Positions 13,853-21,120 of a stretch of DNA of 21,120 bases are shown one piece after another. The position numbers and the translations under genes are program-made. This stretch comes from Caryophanales bacterium UBA3935 (GTDB taxonomy: Bacteria > Bacillota_I > Bacilli_A > ML615J-28 > CAG-698). Below the pieces are notes generated by a model. It ran no database searches and was not told where the DNA came from. It was given only the letters and a program-made list of their open reading frames with translations. Position 1 is the stretch's first letter. The number at the start of each line of letters is the position of its first letter. The stretch spans positions 1 through 21,120 of the forward strand of contig DGED01000071.1 in NCBI GenBank assembly GCA_002385755.1. The letters are read 5' to 3'.

Positions 13853-14443
13853 ATGTTACTCTATCAAGACATAATAAAAGACGACAACCCCATCTTAAGA
13901 AATAAATCGGAAGATGTCACGCTGCCGCTATCCGACGAGGATATCGCGACCATCGAAAAAATAAATGAATATCTCGTCAACGGGTACGATAAGGAAAAGG
14001 TCGAAAAATTCGGTATCCGCCCGGCGTACGGCCTTGCCGCGCCGCAAATCGGCGTGTTTAAGAAAATTTTCGTTATTCTCGCCACGGACGAGACCGGCAA
14101 AACTCATCATTACGGCGTGATCAACCCAAAAATCATTTCCCATTCGGAAGAAAAAGTATATCTTCCCGGGGGGGAAGGCTGCCTTTCCGTTGACAGGAAC
14201 GTTGATGGATTCGTGCACCGCCACAAACGCGTCAAAGCGAAAGTCTGGCTCTATGACTTCATTGAAAAAACGGTTAGAGAAGAAATCCTGAAACTTGAAA
14301 ACCTGATGGCGATCATATTTCAACACGAATACGATCATTTATTCGGTATTTTATTTTACGATCATATTGACAAAAACAATCCTTTCTTTATTCAAAACAA
14401 CAGCACCGGTCTCACTTTCATAACGAATGACGAAGAAAAATAG
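13853..14443 (+). CDS. def: Peptide deformylase
   Basis: Metalloenzyme that removes the formyl group from the N-terminal Met of nascent proteins. All three family motifs are present in the 196-aa product: GLAAPQIG (from residue 60), EGCLS (Cys110) and HEYDH (His158 and His162, with Glu159 catalytic). Cys110 and the two His ligate the metal. The extra segment between the N terminus and motif 1 and the length fit the type II deformylases of Gram-positive bacteria. It is a single-gene unit with its own promoter and terminator. Confidence 0.96.
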   Translation: MLLYQDIIKDDNPILRNKSEDVTLPLSDEDIATIEKINEYLVNGYDKEKVEKFGIRPAYGLAAPQIGVFKKIFVILATDETGKTHHYGVINPKIISHSEEKVYLPGGEGCLSVDRNVDGFVHRHKRVKAKVWLYDFIEKTVREEILKLENLMAIIFQHEYDHLFGILFYDHIDKNNPFFIQNNSTGLTFITNDEEK

Positions 14444-14462
14444 GCGAAGGAATCGCCTTTTT
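14443..14462 (+). terminator. Compact terminator of def
   Basis: GGCGA and TCGCC (14443-14447, 14453-14457) pair around a 5-nt loop, followed by TTTTT. The stem starts with the last base of the def stop codon, and the T run touches the stop codon of the convergent YhhN gene. Confidence 0.7.
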
Positions 14463-15126
14463 ATATATAATAAATACTGACGGCAAAAAGCGTTTGCGCT
14501 AAATAATACGCCGCTATATTGACTGCTTTTATCTTTTGGATGTTTTTTTCGCCAATCCCGGCAAAATAAATAAAATAAAGCAAAATGTCCGACAGGGCGA
14601 ACGAAACGGCCCCGGCGAATAAAATGGTATTTATCCGGGTAAAATTATGTATTATATTCAAGCCCGTCACCGCGATTAAAAAAGATAACGGCAAGACATA
14701 AACATAATTTAAAAACTTTAATTTACCGCATTTGACGCCGCTTAAATTCGTTGTTATAATAATTAAAGCGGCCATAACGATTCCTGTTAGTAAATAAAGA
14801 TACGGTTTGGAAGCGGAGAAGGTAAGAAAAGCCGCCGCGTAAAAAATGTGACCGACAAAAAACAACGCGCTCCCGAAGATAAAATACGTTGTTTTTCTCT
14901 TCGCGTCAATCCTTCTTATACCCAGGACTATATCGCCCAAAAGCCCGGCAAGAAGACCCGAGATAACCAGCGCGGGATAATTGCCGGCGGCATCGCCGCT
15001 TTTTTCGCGCGCGTAAAATCCCAAGACAACAAAACAAAAGCTCGTCGCCGCCTTGATGGCGAAAACGGCTTTCGCGTTAATTTTATAATACAAAACAAAA
15101 TCGTATAAATAATAACCAGCAGGCAA
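14461..15126 (-). CDS. YhhN-family membrane protein (lysoplasmalogenase-like), possible N-terminal frameshift
   Basis: Polytopic membrane protein of the YhhN/TMEM86 family; characterised members cleave the vinyl-ether bond of lysoplasmalogens. Seen are the family-like segments IKAATSF, GLLGDIVLG, FIFGSALFFVGHIFY, SFALSDILLYFIYF and AYYLAQTLFAVSIYY, with seven or so hydrophobic helices. The open frame can start only at TTG 15126, without a ribosome binding site, and its first 14 residues are not hydrophobic. In the neighbouring frame ATG 15149, with GGTG upstream, encodes the typical first helix MIPILALICLLVIIYTILF. Joining the two would need a -1 shift (or one missing base) near 15085-15100. 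It lies downstream of the Cof phosphatase, likely in the same transcript. Confidence 0.75.
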   Translation of the reverse strand: MPAGYYLYDFVLYYKINAKAVFAIKAATSFCFVVLGFYAREKSGDAAGNYPALVISGLLAGLLGDIVLGIRRIDAKRKTTYFIFGSALFFVGHIFYAAAFLTFSASKPYLYLLTGIVMAALIIITTNLSGVKCGKLKFLNYVYVLPLSFLIAVTGLNIIHNFTRINTILFAGAVSFALSDILLYFIYFAGIGEKNIQKIKAVNIAAYYLAQTLFAVSIYYI

Positions 15127-15208
15127 ATCAGCGCTAAAATCGGAATCATTTTCGCATCACCGCGTTAATAATAGCCGATTAGACGGTCGATAATTGCCTA
15201 ATTATGCG

Positions 15209-15973
15209 CTAAATAAATTTATAATGCTTTAACGCTTTGAAGACGCCGTCTTCGCTTACGGGCGCGGTTATGTAATCGGCCGCGGACTTAACTTTGTCCG
15301 ACGCGTTTCCCATCGCGATGCCGATTCCCGCGTCGGCGATTAATTCGTAATCATTGTCTCCGTCGCCGAAAGCGACGACTTCGCTTATATCGATTCCCAA
15401 ATGCTTAATTAGTTTTTTCACGCCCTCGCTTTTGGATGCCGCGACCGGAAGCACGTCATAACCGCGTTCAAACCACCGGATGAATTGGAAATGCGGGTGC
15501 CGGCGCGCCAAAGTTGTCATGTCCTCCGGCGAGCAAAAAACCCACAATTGATATACGTTCCGTTCAAGATAGTATTCTTTGTTGATCGGCGGCAGTTCCA
15601 AGGCCAAAATATCGAAGGAGCCGATTACGCCATCGTCAATCCTGCTGACGGCCTCATCCAATTCCCCTTCAAAACCGTAAGCGAGGTTGAGTTTGTCGAA
15701 ATCTCTGACCAAAGGCTCGATCAATTCAACCGCTATCGGCTGCGAAAATATCGTCCTGTCGCCAACTTTTACGATTTGACCGTTAATCAACACAAAATAA
15801 TCGATTAAACTTATGATTTCTTTTATCGAGTACAGCATGAATTCGGCTCGCCCCGTCGCGATACCGATTTTATGTTTTTGTTTTAGTTTTTGAAGCGCCT
15901 TGACGGTCGACTCCTGGATGACGCGCTTTTCGTTATCGAATAAAGTCCCGTCAATATCAAATAAAAATAACAT
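15209..15973 (-). CDS. Cof-type HAD-superfamily phosphatase
   Basis: Cytosolic HAD hydrolase of the Cof/YkrA type, expected to act on small phosphorylated metabolites such as sugar phosphates or FMN. The 254-aa product has motif I FDIDGTL (nucleophile Asp6, acid/base Asp8), motif II GIATGR, a large C2-type cap, a Lys in SKSEGVKKL (motif III) and motif IV GDGDNDYELI followed by GIGIAMGNA. I chose ATG 15973 because it places motif I at the N terminus as in the family; the longer reading would run through the promoter. The ribosome binding site is the imperfect AGAAAGTGAG. The substrate cannot be told from sequence. Confidence 0.88.
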   Translation of the reverse strand: MLFLFDIDGTLFDNEKRVIQESTVKALQKLKQKHKIGIATGRAEFMLYSIKEIISLIDYFVLINGQIVKVGDRTIFSQPIAVELIEPLVRDFDKLNLAYGFEGELDEAVSRIDDGVIGSFDILALELPPINKEYYLERNVYQLWVFCSPEDMTTLARRHPHFQFIRWFERGYDVLPVAASKSEGVKKLIKHLGIDISEVVAFGDGDNDYELIADAGIGIAMGNASDKVKSAADYITAPVSEDGVFKALKHYKFI

Positions 15974-15999
15974 ATCCTGCTCACTTTCTATTATTATGA

Positions 16000-16028
16000 A
16001 TTGTATCACACTCTGGCCGGAAAAACAA
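16000..16028 (-). promoter_or_regulatory. Promoter of the Cof phosphatase gene
   Basis: On the minus strand TTGTTT (16023-16028) is followed after 17 bp by TACAAT (16000-16005), with TG one base before the -10 (extended -10). Confidence 0.6.
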
Positions 16029-16072
16029 CTTTCCCGCCTAATCATTAACTTTTAACAAAGGAGATAAGAAAA

Positions 16073-17767
16073 ATGAATAGAAACACGAAAAAAAACCGCC
16101 CGATTATCGAGCGCTTTAATGATGACAATATCAAAGTATTCGCTTTGGGCGGTCTCGATGAAATCGGGAAAAACATGTACGTCATCGAATGCGGAGACGA
16201 ACTTATCATTATCGATTCCGGCATCATGTTTCCCGATAATAATTACGGCGTTGATTATATTATTCCCGATTACGCATATCTTAAAAATAACGAGGAAAAA
16301 ATTATCGGCTTATTTATCACTCACGGTCACGAGGATCATATTGGCGGCATTCCCTATCTTTTACGCGACGTGAAAATACCCGCCGTTTACGCAAGCGGAT
16401 TGGCCGTGAACTTGATAAAAATTAAAATGACCGAGTTTAGCCATATTCCAATTAACTTGATCGAGTATAATAACGATTCCGTTTTTAAATTCAAAAACTT
16501 TGAGGTGTCGTTTTTCCGTACCATTCACAGCATCCCCGATTCATCGGGGATAGCGGTTAAAACCCGTCTGGGATATATTCTCCACACCGGGGATTTCAAA
16601 TTTGACTTCAACCCGCTTTCCGAGCACGCCGATTACGGCAAGCTGACGCGATACGCGGAAGCGGGAGTGTTATGCTTGCTGTCCGACTCCACAAACGCCC
16701 ATGTCAGCAAATTCTCCTTCTCGGAAAAAAAGATCGGCGAAAGCATTAAAACAATATTCGGCAGTATCAAAGGAAGGATAATTATCTCGACGTTCGCTTC
16801 GAACGTCCACCGGGTGAAGCAAATTATCGACGCCAGTATCCAACATAACCGAAAAGTTATCGTCTTCGGGCGCAGCATGGAAAAAACAATATCAGTGAGC
16901 CAAAAATACAAATATATAAACGTGCCCCGCGGAACGTTCGTTAACGCCAGGGAATTTAAAAAAATCCTGCCCAACGAAATCACCATTCTTAGCACCGGCT
17001 CCCAGGGAGAGCCCTTGGCCGCATTATCCCGTATCGCCGACGGAAATCACAATCATATAAAAATAATCCCCGGCGACACGATTGTCTTTTCCTCATCTCC
17101 GATTCCGGGCAATCAAGAGGCAATCAACAGGATAATCAACAAACTTTATAAAGCGGGATGCAACGTTATCGTCAACAGCCCGCTAACCGACACGCACACA
17201 TCGGGACACGCCAGCGAAACCGAACTTATGATTATGCTCTCGCTCACAAAACCAAAACACTTCATGCCGATTCACGGGCTTTATTCGATGCTTAAGCGGC
17301 ACGCCCAGCTGGCCGTGGAAACCGGTGTCGCCCCCGAAAACTGTCACATTCTTGACAACGGGGAAGTCTTGACGTTTAGCGAAAGCAAGGTTTTCTCCCA
17401 TTACGCCGTCCAATCCGGGAGCGTCTATATCGATTCCGATCGCTTTGACATCGATAACGCCGTCATCAAGGAACGAAAAATTCTTTCGGACGACGGAATG
17501 GTTTCGATCATCTTTACCGCGAAAAACCGGAGACTTACGAAAAAACCCAATGTCGTCAGCCGCGGGTTTATCTATCTTAAAGATTCGGAAGAACTGCTTT
17601 CGGAAATCGAAAAACGCGCCGAGCAAATTTATAATGATTACTTCCGCGCCACCAAACGTTTCCATACTAATTATCTGAATAATCTTATTACTCATGAACT
17701 GACTAATTTCATCTACGAAAAAACAGAAAAAAGACCGATGATCATTCCGGTCATTATGAATTATTAA
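16073..17767 (+). CDS. rnjA: Ribonuclease J1
   Basis: Metallo-beta-lactamase/beta-CASP ribonuclease with 5'-3' exonuclease and endonuclease activity, central to mRNA decay and rRNA maturation in Bacillota. The 564-aa product has the start FALGGLDEIGKNMYVIE, metal ligands His84, His86, Asp88 and His89 in THGHEDHIG, His152, Asp174 in HTGDFKFD, the beta-CASP His379 in THTSGHAS and His401 in MPIHG. The intact HxHxDH motif argues for the active J1 rather than the degenerate J2. AAAGGAG sits 8-9 nt before the ATG. It is divergent from the Cof gene and followed by a terminator. Confidence 0.94.
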   Translation: MNRNTKKNRPIIERFNDDNIKVFALGGLDEIGKNMYVIECGDELIIIDSGIMFPDNNYGVDYIIPDYAYLKNNEEKIIGLFITHGHEDHIGGIPYLLRDVKIPAVYASGLAVNLIKIKMTEFSHIPINLIEYNNDSVFKFKNFEVSFFRTIHSIPDSSGIAVKTRLGYILHTGDFKFDFNPLSEHADYGKLTRYAEAGVLCLLSDSTNAHVSKFSFSEKKIGESIKTIFGSIKGRIIISTFASNVHRVKQIIDASIQHNRKVIVFGRSMEKTISVSQKYKYINVPRGTFVNAREFKKILPNEITILSTGSQGEPLAALSRIADGNHNHIKIIPGDTIVFSSSPIPGNQEAINRIINKLYKAGCNVIVNSPLTDTHTSGHASETELMIMLSLTKPKHFMPIHGLYSMLKRHAQLAVETGVAPENCHILDNGEVLTFSESKVFSHYAVQSGSVYIDSDRFDIDNAVIKERKILSDDGMVSIIFTAKNRRLTKKPNVVSRGFIYLKDSEELLSEIEKRAEQIYNDYFRATKRFHTNYLNNLITHELTNFIYEKTEKRPMIIPVIMNY

Positions 17768-17786
17768 AGAGATGTCCAAAAGAGAA

Positions 17787-17818
17787 AAACGAATGCCTCG
17801 ACGGCTTCGTTTTTTTTT
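17787..17818 (+). terminator. Rho-independent terminator of rnjA
   Basis: AAACGA (17787-17792) pairs with TCGTTT (17807-17812), extended by GCC/GGC across a small asymmetric bulge, and is followed by T residues to 17818. Confidence 0.8.
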
Positions 17819-17842
17819 ATTAATTACTCATTCATGATAAAT

Positions 17843-17892
17843 AAAAAATAAGCCAAGGAGACAGGGGCTACATTCCCTTCCTTGGCTTTTTT
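17843..17892. terminator. Long bidirectional hairpin ending the gerE-exonuclease transcript
   Basis: AAGCCAAGGA (17850-17859) and TCCTTGGCTT (17879-17888) pair perfectly, with an inner AGGG/CCCT pairing across a 3-nt bulge. The minus strand continues with six T residues after one A, and the plus strand with a T run to 17892. It backs up the rnjA terminator and can end the opposing exonuclease transcript. It lies 51 bp past the exonuclease stop. Confidence 0.78.
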
Positions 17893-17943
17893 AAGCGCGG
17901 GCAGTTTGCGGTTCATTTTCACCGTTCCATTACTTCGGTAAAA

Positions 17944-18798
17944 TCACGCTTCGCTCAATACTTTTTCTTTGAAAATACGGTATATCTCCCTAACAAGCAT
18001 CGCGTCTTCTAGCGCGTCGTGTTTTTGCTCTTCCATTTCCACGCCGCTTAATTCCTGATAAGTGTTAAACAAGCCCAAATCAATTTTAATATTGTAATAG
18101 TTTTTCATCACCTGCATGAAATTGATATAACGATTTCTGATATCAAGATCATTGATGCGGTTTATTTTAAAAGAATTTTCCAGGGCTAAAATATCGTTTC
18201 GCCCCCATGCTATTATTTTCGCGTCATATTTTTCTATGCACCATTTTAGTAGATTATAAAACTCTTTATAGTCGCAGGCGCCGTTAAAGTCTTCGCGTTT
18301 TTTTCCGATAAATTTTAATGTTCTCCGGTTCAGGGAGTATCTTTTCTGCGGTTTAACCAAAGAGCCGTCCTCGAATATAATGTTGCCGGACTCGTCTTCC
18401 ACGACGATCCCGTATTGAATTATCTCCGCGACATGACTAAATGACTGATAATAAGGGGGAAGGGAATATTCCAAATCCAAAAACAACTTGTTTTTGGTCT
18501 TAAGCAATAAATTCCTTACCCCTTTTCTAATCGCAGCGAGATTGTAATAGACGACCTTATCGCGCTTGGTGCTTTGAACAATTTTATTGAAGGAATCGAT
18601 CTCGTGACAGTGATAATCCCCGTATTGTTTCTTTTCGGCGCTGACGTTGACAAAAATATAAGGATTATAATAAAAATAGGGGCCAAAATCCTTAAACAGT
18701 TTACGCGACATGTAAAAATAATGAATCTTTTTTTGGCTCAAAACTTTAATGATTCTTTCTTTGGGGAGCGTTTTGACGATTTTACCGTAAACCTTCAT
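17944..18798 (-). CDS. DEDDh 3'-5' exonuclease with extra N-terminal domain
   Basis: The 284-aa product has a DEDDh exonuclease domain from about residue 104: Asp108 and Glu110 in FLDLEYS, Asp202 in WGRND, and His260/Asp265 in HDALEDA. The exonuclease core resembles the KapD/ERI-1 group that acts on RNA or DNA 3' ends; KapD is described in Bacillus as an inhibitor of the KinA route to sporulation. Residues 1-100 are an unassigned beta-rich, Tyr/Phe/Lys-rich segment that might be an OB-type nucleic-acid-binding domain. GAAAGGA precedes the ATG. It lies 14 bp after gerE and is probably cotranscribed. The nuclease call is firm; the substrate is unknown. Confidence 0.85.
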   Translation of the reverse strand: MKVYGKIVKTLPKERIIKVLSQKKIHYFYMSRKLFKDFGPYFYYNPYIFVNVSAEKKQYGDYHCHEIDSFNKIVQSTKRDKVVYYNLAAIRKGVRNLLLKTKNKLFLDLEYSLPPYYQSFSHVAEIIQYGIVVEDESGNIIFEDGSLVKPQKRYSLNRRTLKFIGKKREDFNGACDYKEFYNLLKWCIEKYDAKIIAWGRNDILALENSFKINRINDLDIRNRYINFMQVMKNYYNIKIDLGLFNTYQELSGVEMEEQKHDALEDAMLVREIYRIFKEKVLSEA

Positions 18799-18812
18799 GC
18801 TGATCCTTTCAG

Positions 18813-19031
18813 TTATTTATTATCAAGCGATAATTCTTTAATCCGGATTAATTCCAATATAGCTTGACTGCGACCTTTAACGCCCAATTTTTGAATGACG
18901 TTGGATATATGGTTTCTAACAGTTTTCTCGCTGATTTTTAATTTTTCCGCGATTTCTGTCGTGTCATAGTTGGCAATCAATAATTTGAAAATTTCGCGTT
19001 CCCGGTTTGTTAGAAATTTTTGTGTATACAT
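18813..19031 (-). CDS. gerE: GerE-like LuxR-type transcriptional regulator
   Basis: A stand-alone LuxR/GerE helix-turn-helix protein of 72 aa without a receiver domain, matching the 74-aa Bacillus GerE in length and closely in sequence: LTNREREIFKLL, EIAEKLKISEKTVRNHISN and IQKLGVKGRSQAILEL. In Bacillus GerE is the last mother-cell regulator of sporulation, switching sigma-K coat genes on or off. AGGAGGG is 6-7 nt before the ATG. Its location next to uvrC is shared with Bacillus. A promoter of sigma-K shape and a flanking inverted repeat precede it. Other short LuxR-type regulators exist, but the similarity and synteny favour GerE. Confidence 0.87.
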   Translation of the reverse strand: MYTQKFLTNREREIFKLLIANYDTTEIAEKLKISEKTVRNHISNVIQKLGVKGRSQAILELIRIKELSLDNK

Positions 19032-19039
19032 GCTATCCC

Positions 19040-19081
19040 TCCTATATTATCCATTATTATAATATGCAAAAAAATATAGGA
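19040..19081. repeat. Inverted repeat flanking the gerE promoter and overlapping its Shine-Dalgarno
   Basis: TCCTATATT (19040-19048) and AATATAGGA (19073-19081) are perfect 9-bp arms separated by 24 bp. The gerE-proximal arm contains part of the gerE ribosome binding site. The promoter-distal arm lies upstream of the predicted gerE start point, so only transcripts reading through from uvrC would contain both arms. Confidence 0.55.
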
Positions 19082-19084
19082 CGT
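19058..19084 (-). promoter_or_regulatory. Candidate sigma-K-type promoter of gerE
   Basis: On the minus strand AC (19083-19084) is followed after 16 bp by CATATTATA (19058-19066), fitting AC / CATAnnnTA. TATAAT also overlaps here (19056-19061), but no sigma-A -35 exists at proper spacing. In Bacillus gerE is transcribed by sigma-K. Confidence 0.45.
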
Positions 19085-19086
19085 CA

Positions 19087-20823
19087 CTACACCACTTTTT
19101 TTATTTCATTTATTTGTTCGTCGGTTAAATTTAATTCCCGTAATTTGCTCTCGAAATTTTCATAATCCGAATCCCTAAGTATCGCCAGTATTTGCTTCTT
19201 TCTGACCTTGCCGATGCCTTCAATCCCATCCAATCTCGATGACAATACCGCGCGCGAGTGGGTTTGACGGTAAAAAGTTATGGCAAAGCGGTGAACTTCG
19301 TCCTGAAGGTTTTCCAGGAAAAAAAATGTGTTTGATTTTCTGTCGATATTAATCTCTTCGTCTTTGAAAAACAAATACGACGTCCGGTGGCGATCGTCTT
19401 TGCCTAAGCCGAGAACATCAATCGCCAAACCTAAATCGGCGATGGCTTTCTCGGCGCTTTTAACTTGAGGCTTCCCGCCGTCGACAACGACCAAATCGGG
19501 AAATCTCTCCCCCGCCTCTTTGAGACGCCTGTATCTCCTGGTTACGATTTCATAAATCGAATGCGTGTCGTTGGCGCCGCTGACCGTTTTTATCCTGTAC
19601 TTCCGATACTTTTTCCGCGCCGGCGCTCCGTCTTCGTAGACGACCATGGCGCCGACGGAATACGCGCCCTGAATATTGGAAACGTCAAAAGCCTCGATAT
19701 AACGAGGCGGGGAAATCCCCAATAGGTCCCCCAACGCCTTGACCGCGCCCAGGGTCCTTTCCAATTTGTTTCTTTTTACCTTAATCATATGCGCAAGTTT
19801 TTCTTCGGCGTTTTCCGTTACCAGGTCAACGTATTTTTTCTTTTGCCCGCGCTTGGGAACGATAATCCTTTTTTTAATCGTCTCATCGATACCGCTTATA
19901 TCGACGGCCGGCAAAAGAATCTCCTGAGGAAGGGGGTTATTATGATTTATGTAAAACTGGCCGATGAAATTGATGAACAGCTCTTCCGCCGTACCCATCA
20001 ACTCAAATAAGTAATCGTCGCTGCCGATCGTTTTATGACCGCGAATGTGAAAGACCTGAATGCCGATGTATTGCTCGTCGCAATGATAAGAGAACACGTC
20101 GGTATCCTTAATCTTTAATTCCATCATTTGCTTTTCGGCGACGGTCTTTAAGTTCTCCAACAGTTGCCGGCATTCGAGCGCCTTTTCAAACTGCAAATTA
20201 TCGGCCGCGCGCTTCATTTTCTCCTCTAACCTATCTTCCAACGCCTTGGCGTTCCCGTTCAGGAAAACGATAATTTCATCAAGCATCGCCTGATATTCTT
20301 CTTCGGAAACATCCTTTACGCACGGAGCCAAGCATTGGCCCAAATGATAATAAAGGCATTCCTTATTCGGGATGACGCGGCACTTCCGCAAAGGATAGAT
20401 CCGATTTAAAAGTTCGACGATTTCCTTCGCGGCGTTGGCGTGCGGATACGGGCCAAAATATTTGCCTTTTTTATTGATGTCGCGCGTGTAATAGAGACGC
20501 GGGTATTTGTCGGCGCCGATGCAAATATACGGATATTTCTTGTCGTCGGTAAAAATAATGTTATATTTGGGGTTATGTTTTTTTATAAGGTTCATTTCCA
20601 AAATGAACGCTTCCGTTTCCGACGACGTGATAATATATTCAAAATCATCGATGTTTTCGACCAGTTTTGTCGTTTTGGCGTCGTGAACGCCGGTAAAATA
20701 GGACTTTATCCGGTTTGATAAATTTTTGGCTTTGCCGACGTAGATTATTTCCCGCGCCTTGTTGTACATCAAATAGCAGCCCGGCTTCTTCGGCAAGGCG
20801 CTTAGTTTTTCCTGCAGTTTCAT
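19087..20823 (-). CDS. uvrC: UvrABC excinuclease subunit C
   Basis: Dual-incision nuclease of nucleotide excision repair. The 578-aa product has the N-terminal GIY-YIG nuclease domain (GCYLMY, then IIYVGKAKNLSNRIKSYF), a Cys cluster C148, C156, C164, C168 resembling the iron-sulfur cluster reported for UvrC, a UvrB-binding UVR motif (EKMKRAADNLQFEKALECRQ), the RNase H-like 5' nuclease domain (AFDVSNIQG, VVVDGGKPQV) and a C-terminal double helix-hairpin-helix (GIEGIGKVRKKQIL). The family length is about 590-610 aa, so it is complete. It starts 14 bp after rbfA, suggesting cotranscription. No terminator is visible between uvrC and gerE. Confidence 0.97.
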   Translation of the reverse strand: MKLQEKLSALPKKPGCYLMYNKAREIIYVGKAKNLSNRIKSYFTGVHDAKTTKLVENIDDFEYIITSSETEAFILEMNLIKKHNPKYNIIFTDDKKYPYICIGADKYPRLYYTRDINKKGKYFGPYPHANAAKEIVELLNRIYPLRKCRVIPNKECLYYHLGQCLAPCVKDVSEEEYQAMLDEIIVFLNGNAKALEDRLEEKMKRAADNLQFEKALECRQLLENLKTVAEKQMMELKIKDTDVFSYHCDEQYIGIQVFHIRGHKTIGSDDYLFELMGTAEELFINFIGQFYINHNNPLPQEILLPAVDISGIDETIKKRIIVPKRGQKKKYVDLVTENAEEKLAHMIKVKRNKLERTLGAVKALGDLLGISPPRYIEAFDVSNIQGAYSVGAMVVYEDGAPARKKYRKYRIKTVSGANDTHSIYEIVTRRYRRLKEAGERFPDLVVVDGGKPQVKSAEKAIADLGLAIDVLGLGKDDRHRTSYLFFKDEEINIDRKSNTFFFLENLQDEVHRFAITFYRQTHSRAVLSSRLDGIEGIGKVRKKQILAILRDSDYENFESKLRELNLTDEQINEIKKVV

Positions 20824-20837
20824 TGAAACCTTACCCG

Positions 20838-21120
20838 CTAGTCTTGACTGTCTAAATCTTTGAGAATTTGCTCGATACGATTGCCGTATTCCAACGAGGA
20901 ATCATATTTAAAGCGCAGTTCCGGCACTTTGCGCATTTTGATCTTTTTGCTAAGAAGAGTCCTTATATACCCTTTGGCCTCCTCGAAAGTGCGCGAAGTC
21001 GCTTCGATTTGACGTTCGTTACCCAAGACGCGGTAATAAACCGTCGCGTACGAATAATCGCCGGTCAACGAAACCTTGGTTATGGTAACAAATTTAAGCC
21101 GCTCGTCTTTGACGTCCGAC
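20838..21120 (-). CDS. rbfA: Ribosome-binding factor A (5' end outside window)
   Basis: Cold-adaptation and 30S maturation factor that binds the 16S 5' helix region. The frame is open to the window edge and reads SDVKDERLKFVTITKVSLTG before the TTG codon at 21068, then ATVYYRVLG and RKVPELRFKYDSSLEYGNRI, matching RbfA (DPRLKFVTIT, VPELRFVYDESLE). The start codon and about 20-25 residues lie beyond 21120. The C terminus at 20838 is complete. In Bacillus rbfA belongs to the nusA-infB-rbfA-truB operon; here it is followed by uvrC. Confidence 0.92.
   Translation of the reverse strand, partial: SDVKDERLKFVTITKVSLTGDYSYATVYYRVLGNERQIEATSRTFEEAKGYIRTLLSKKIKMRKVPELRFKYDSSLEYGNRIEQILKDLDSQD

Noticed and set aside
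17183..17779. 198-aa minus-strand frame opposite rnjA
   Set aside because: It is the antisense of conserved RNase J motifs and arises from codon bias; it crosses the region before the rnjA terminator and has no supported start.
17843..17892. Small RNA gene between rnjA and the exonuclease
   Set aside because: The long stem with T runs on both sides is adequately explained as a terminator, and no promoter for an independent RNA is seen.

Overview
The window is chromosomal DNA from a low-to-moderate-GC member of the Bacillota, most likely of the Bacilli lineage. Three things point there. Gene order matches Bacillus-type synteny: murC-ccpA-tyrS, rpsP-khpA-(x)-rimM-trmD-(x)-rplS, and uvrC next to gerE. 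Promoters are near-consensus sigma-A and ribosome binding sites are strong AGGAGG type. TGA is used as a true stop (rimM, murC, the 13169 gene), so this is not the Mycoplasma code. murC implies a peptidoglycan wall. A GerE-like regulator, a YjcZ-like glycine-rich miniprotein, YlbD and a coat-like 98-aa protein suggest a spore former or a recent descendant of one.

Layout. 1-1241: two cre-like boxes, a consensus promoter and monocistronic trpS. 1271-3655 (minus): a CcpA-like LacI-family regulator followed by tyrS, with an inverted repeat over the regulator's promoter. 3652-6348 (minus): murC and the M29 aminopeptidase ampS, separated by a terminator. 6358-11673 (minus): the ribosome/tRNA-maturation operon rpsP-khpA-rimM-trmD-rplS, carrying two insertions relative to Bacillus. 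One is a Zn/Cd/Pb-type P1B ATPase (preceded by a possible coupled leader peptide), which takes the place of ylqD. The other is a degenerate-rhodanese lipoprotein between trmD and rplS. 11734-13098 (minus): rsuA-type pseudouridine synthase, ylbD, ylbE. 13169-13744 (plus): two small, probably spore-associated proteins; the second is only 44 aa. 13853-14443 (plus): def. 14461-15973 (minus): Cof-type HAD phosphatase, then a YhhN-family membrane protein whose first membrane helix lies in another frame. 16073-17767 (plus): RNase J1. 17944-19031 (minus): gerE and a DEDDh exonuclease with an extra N-terminal domain. 19087-21120 (minus): rbfA (truncated by the window edge) and uvrC.

Most genes are housekeeping functions in translation, RNA processing, wall synthesis and DNA repair. 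The less ordinary parts are the gerE intergenic region (a promoter of sigma-K shape flanked by an inverted repeat able to mask the gerE Shine-Dalgarno on read-through mRNA), the gerE-exonuclease pairing, the small sporulation-like cluster at 13.1-13.75 kb, the metal ATPase with its coupled leader ORF inside a ribosomal operon, and the 30-bp palindrome containing the -35 box of rpsP. No mobile element, CRISPR array, tRNA or rRNA was seen, and no gene-free stretch exceeds 300 bases.
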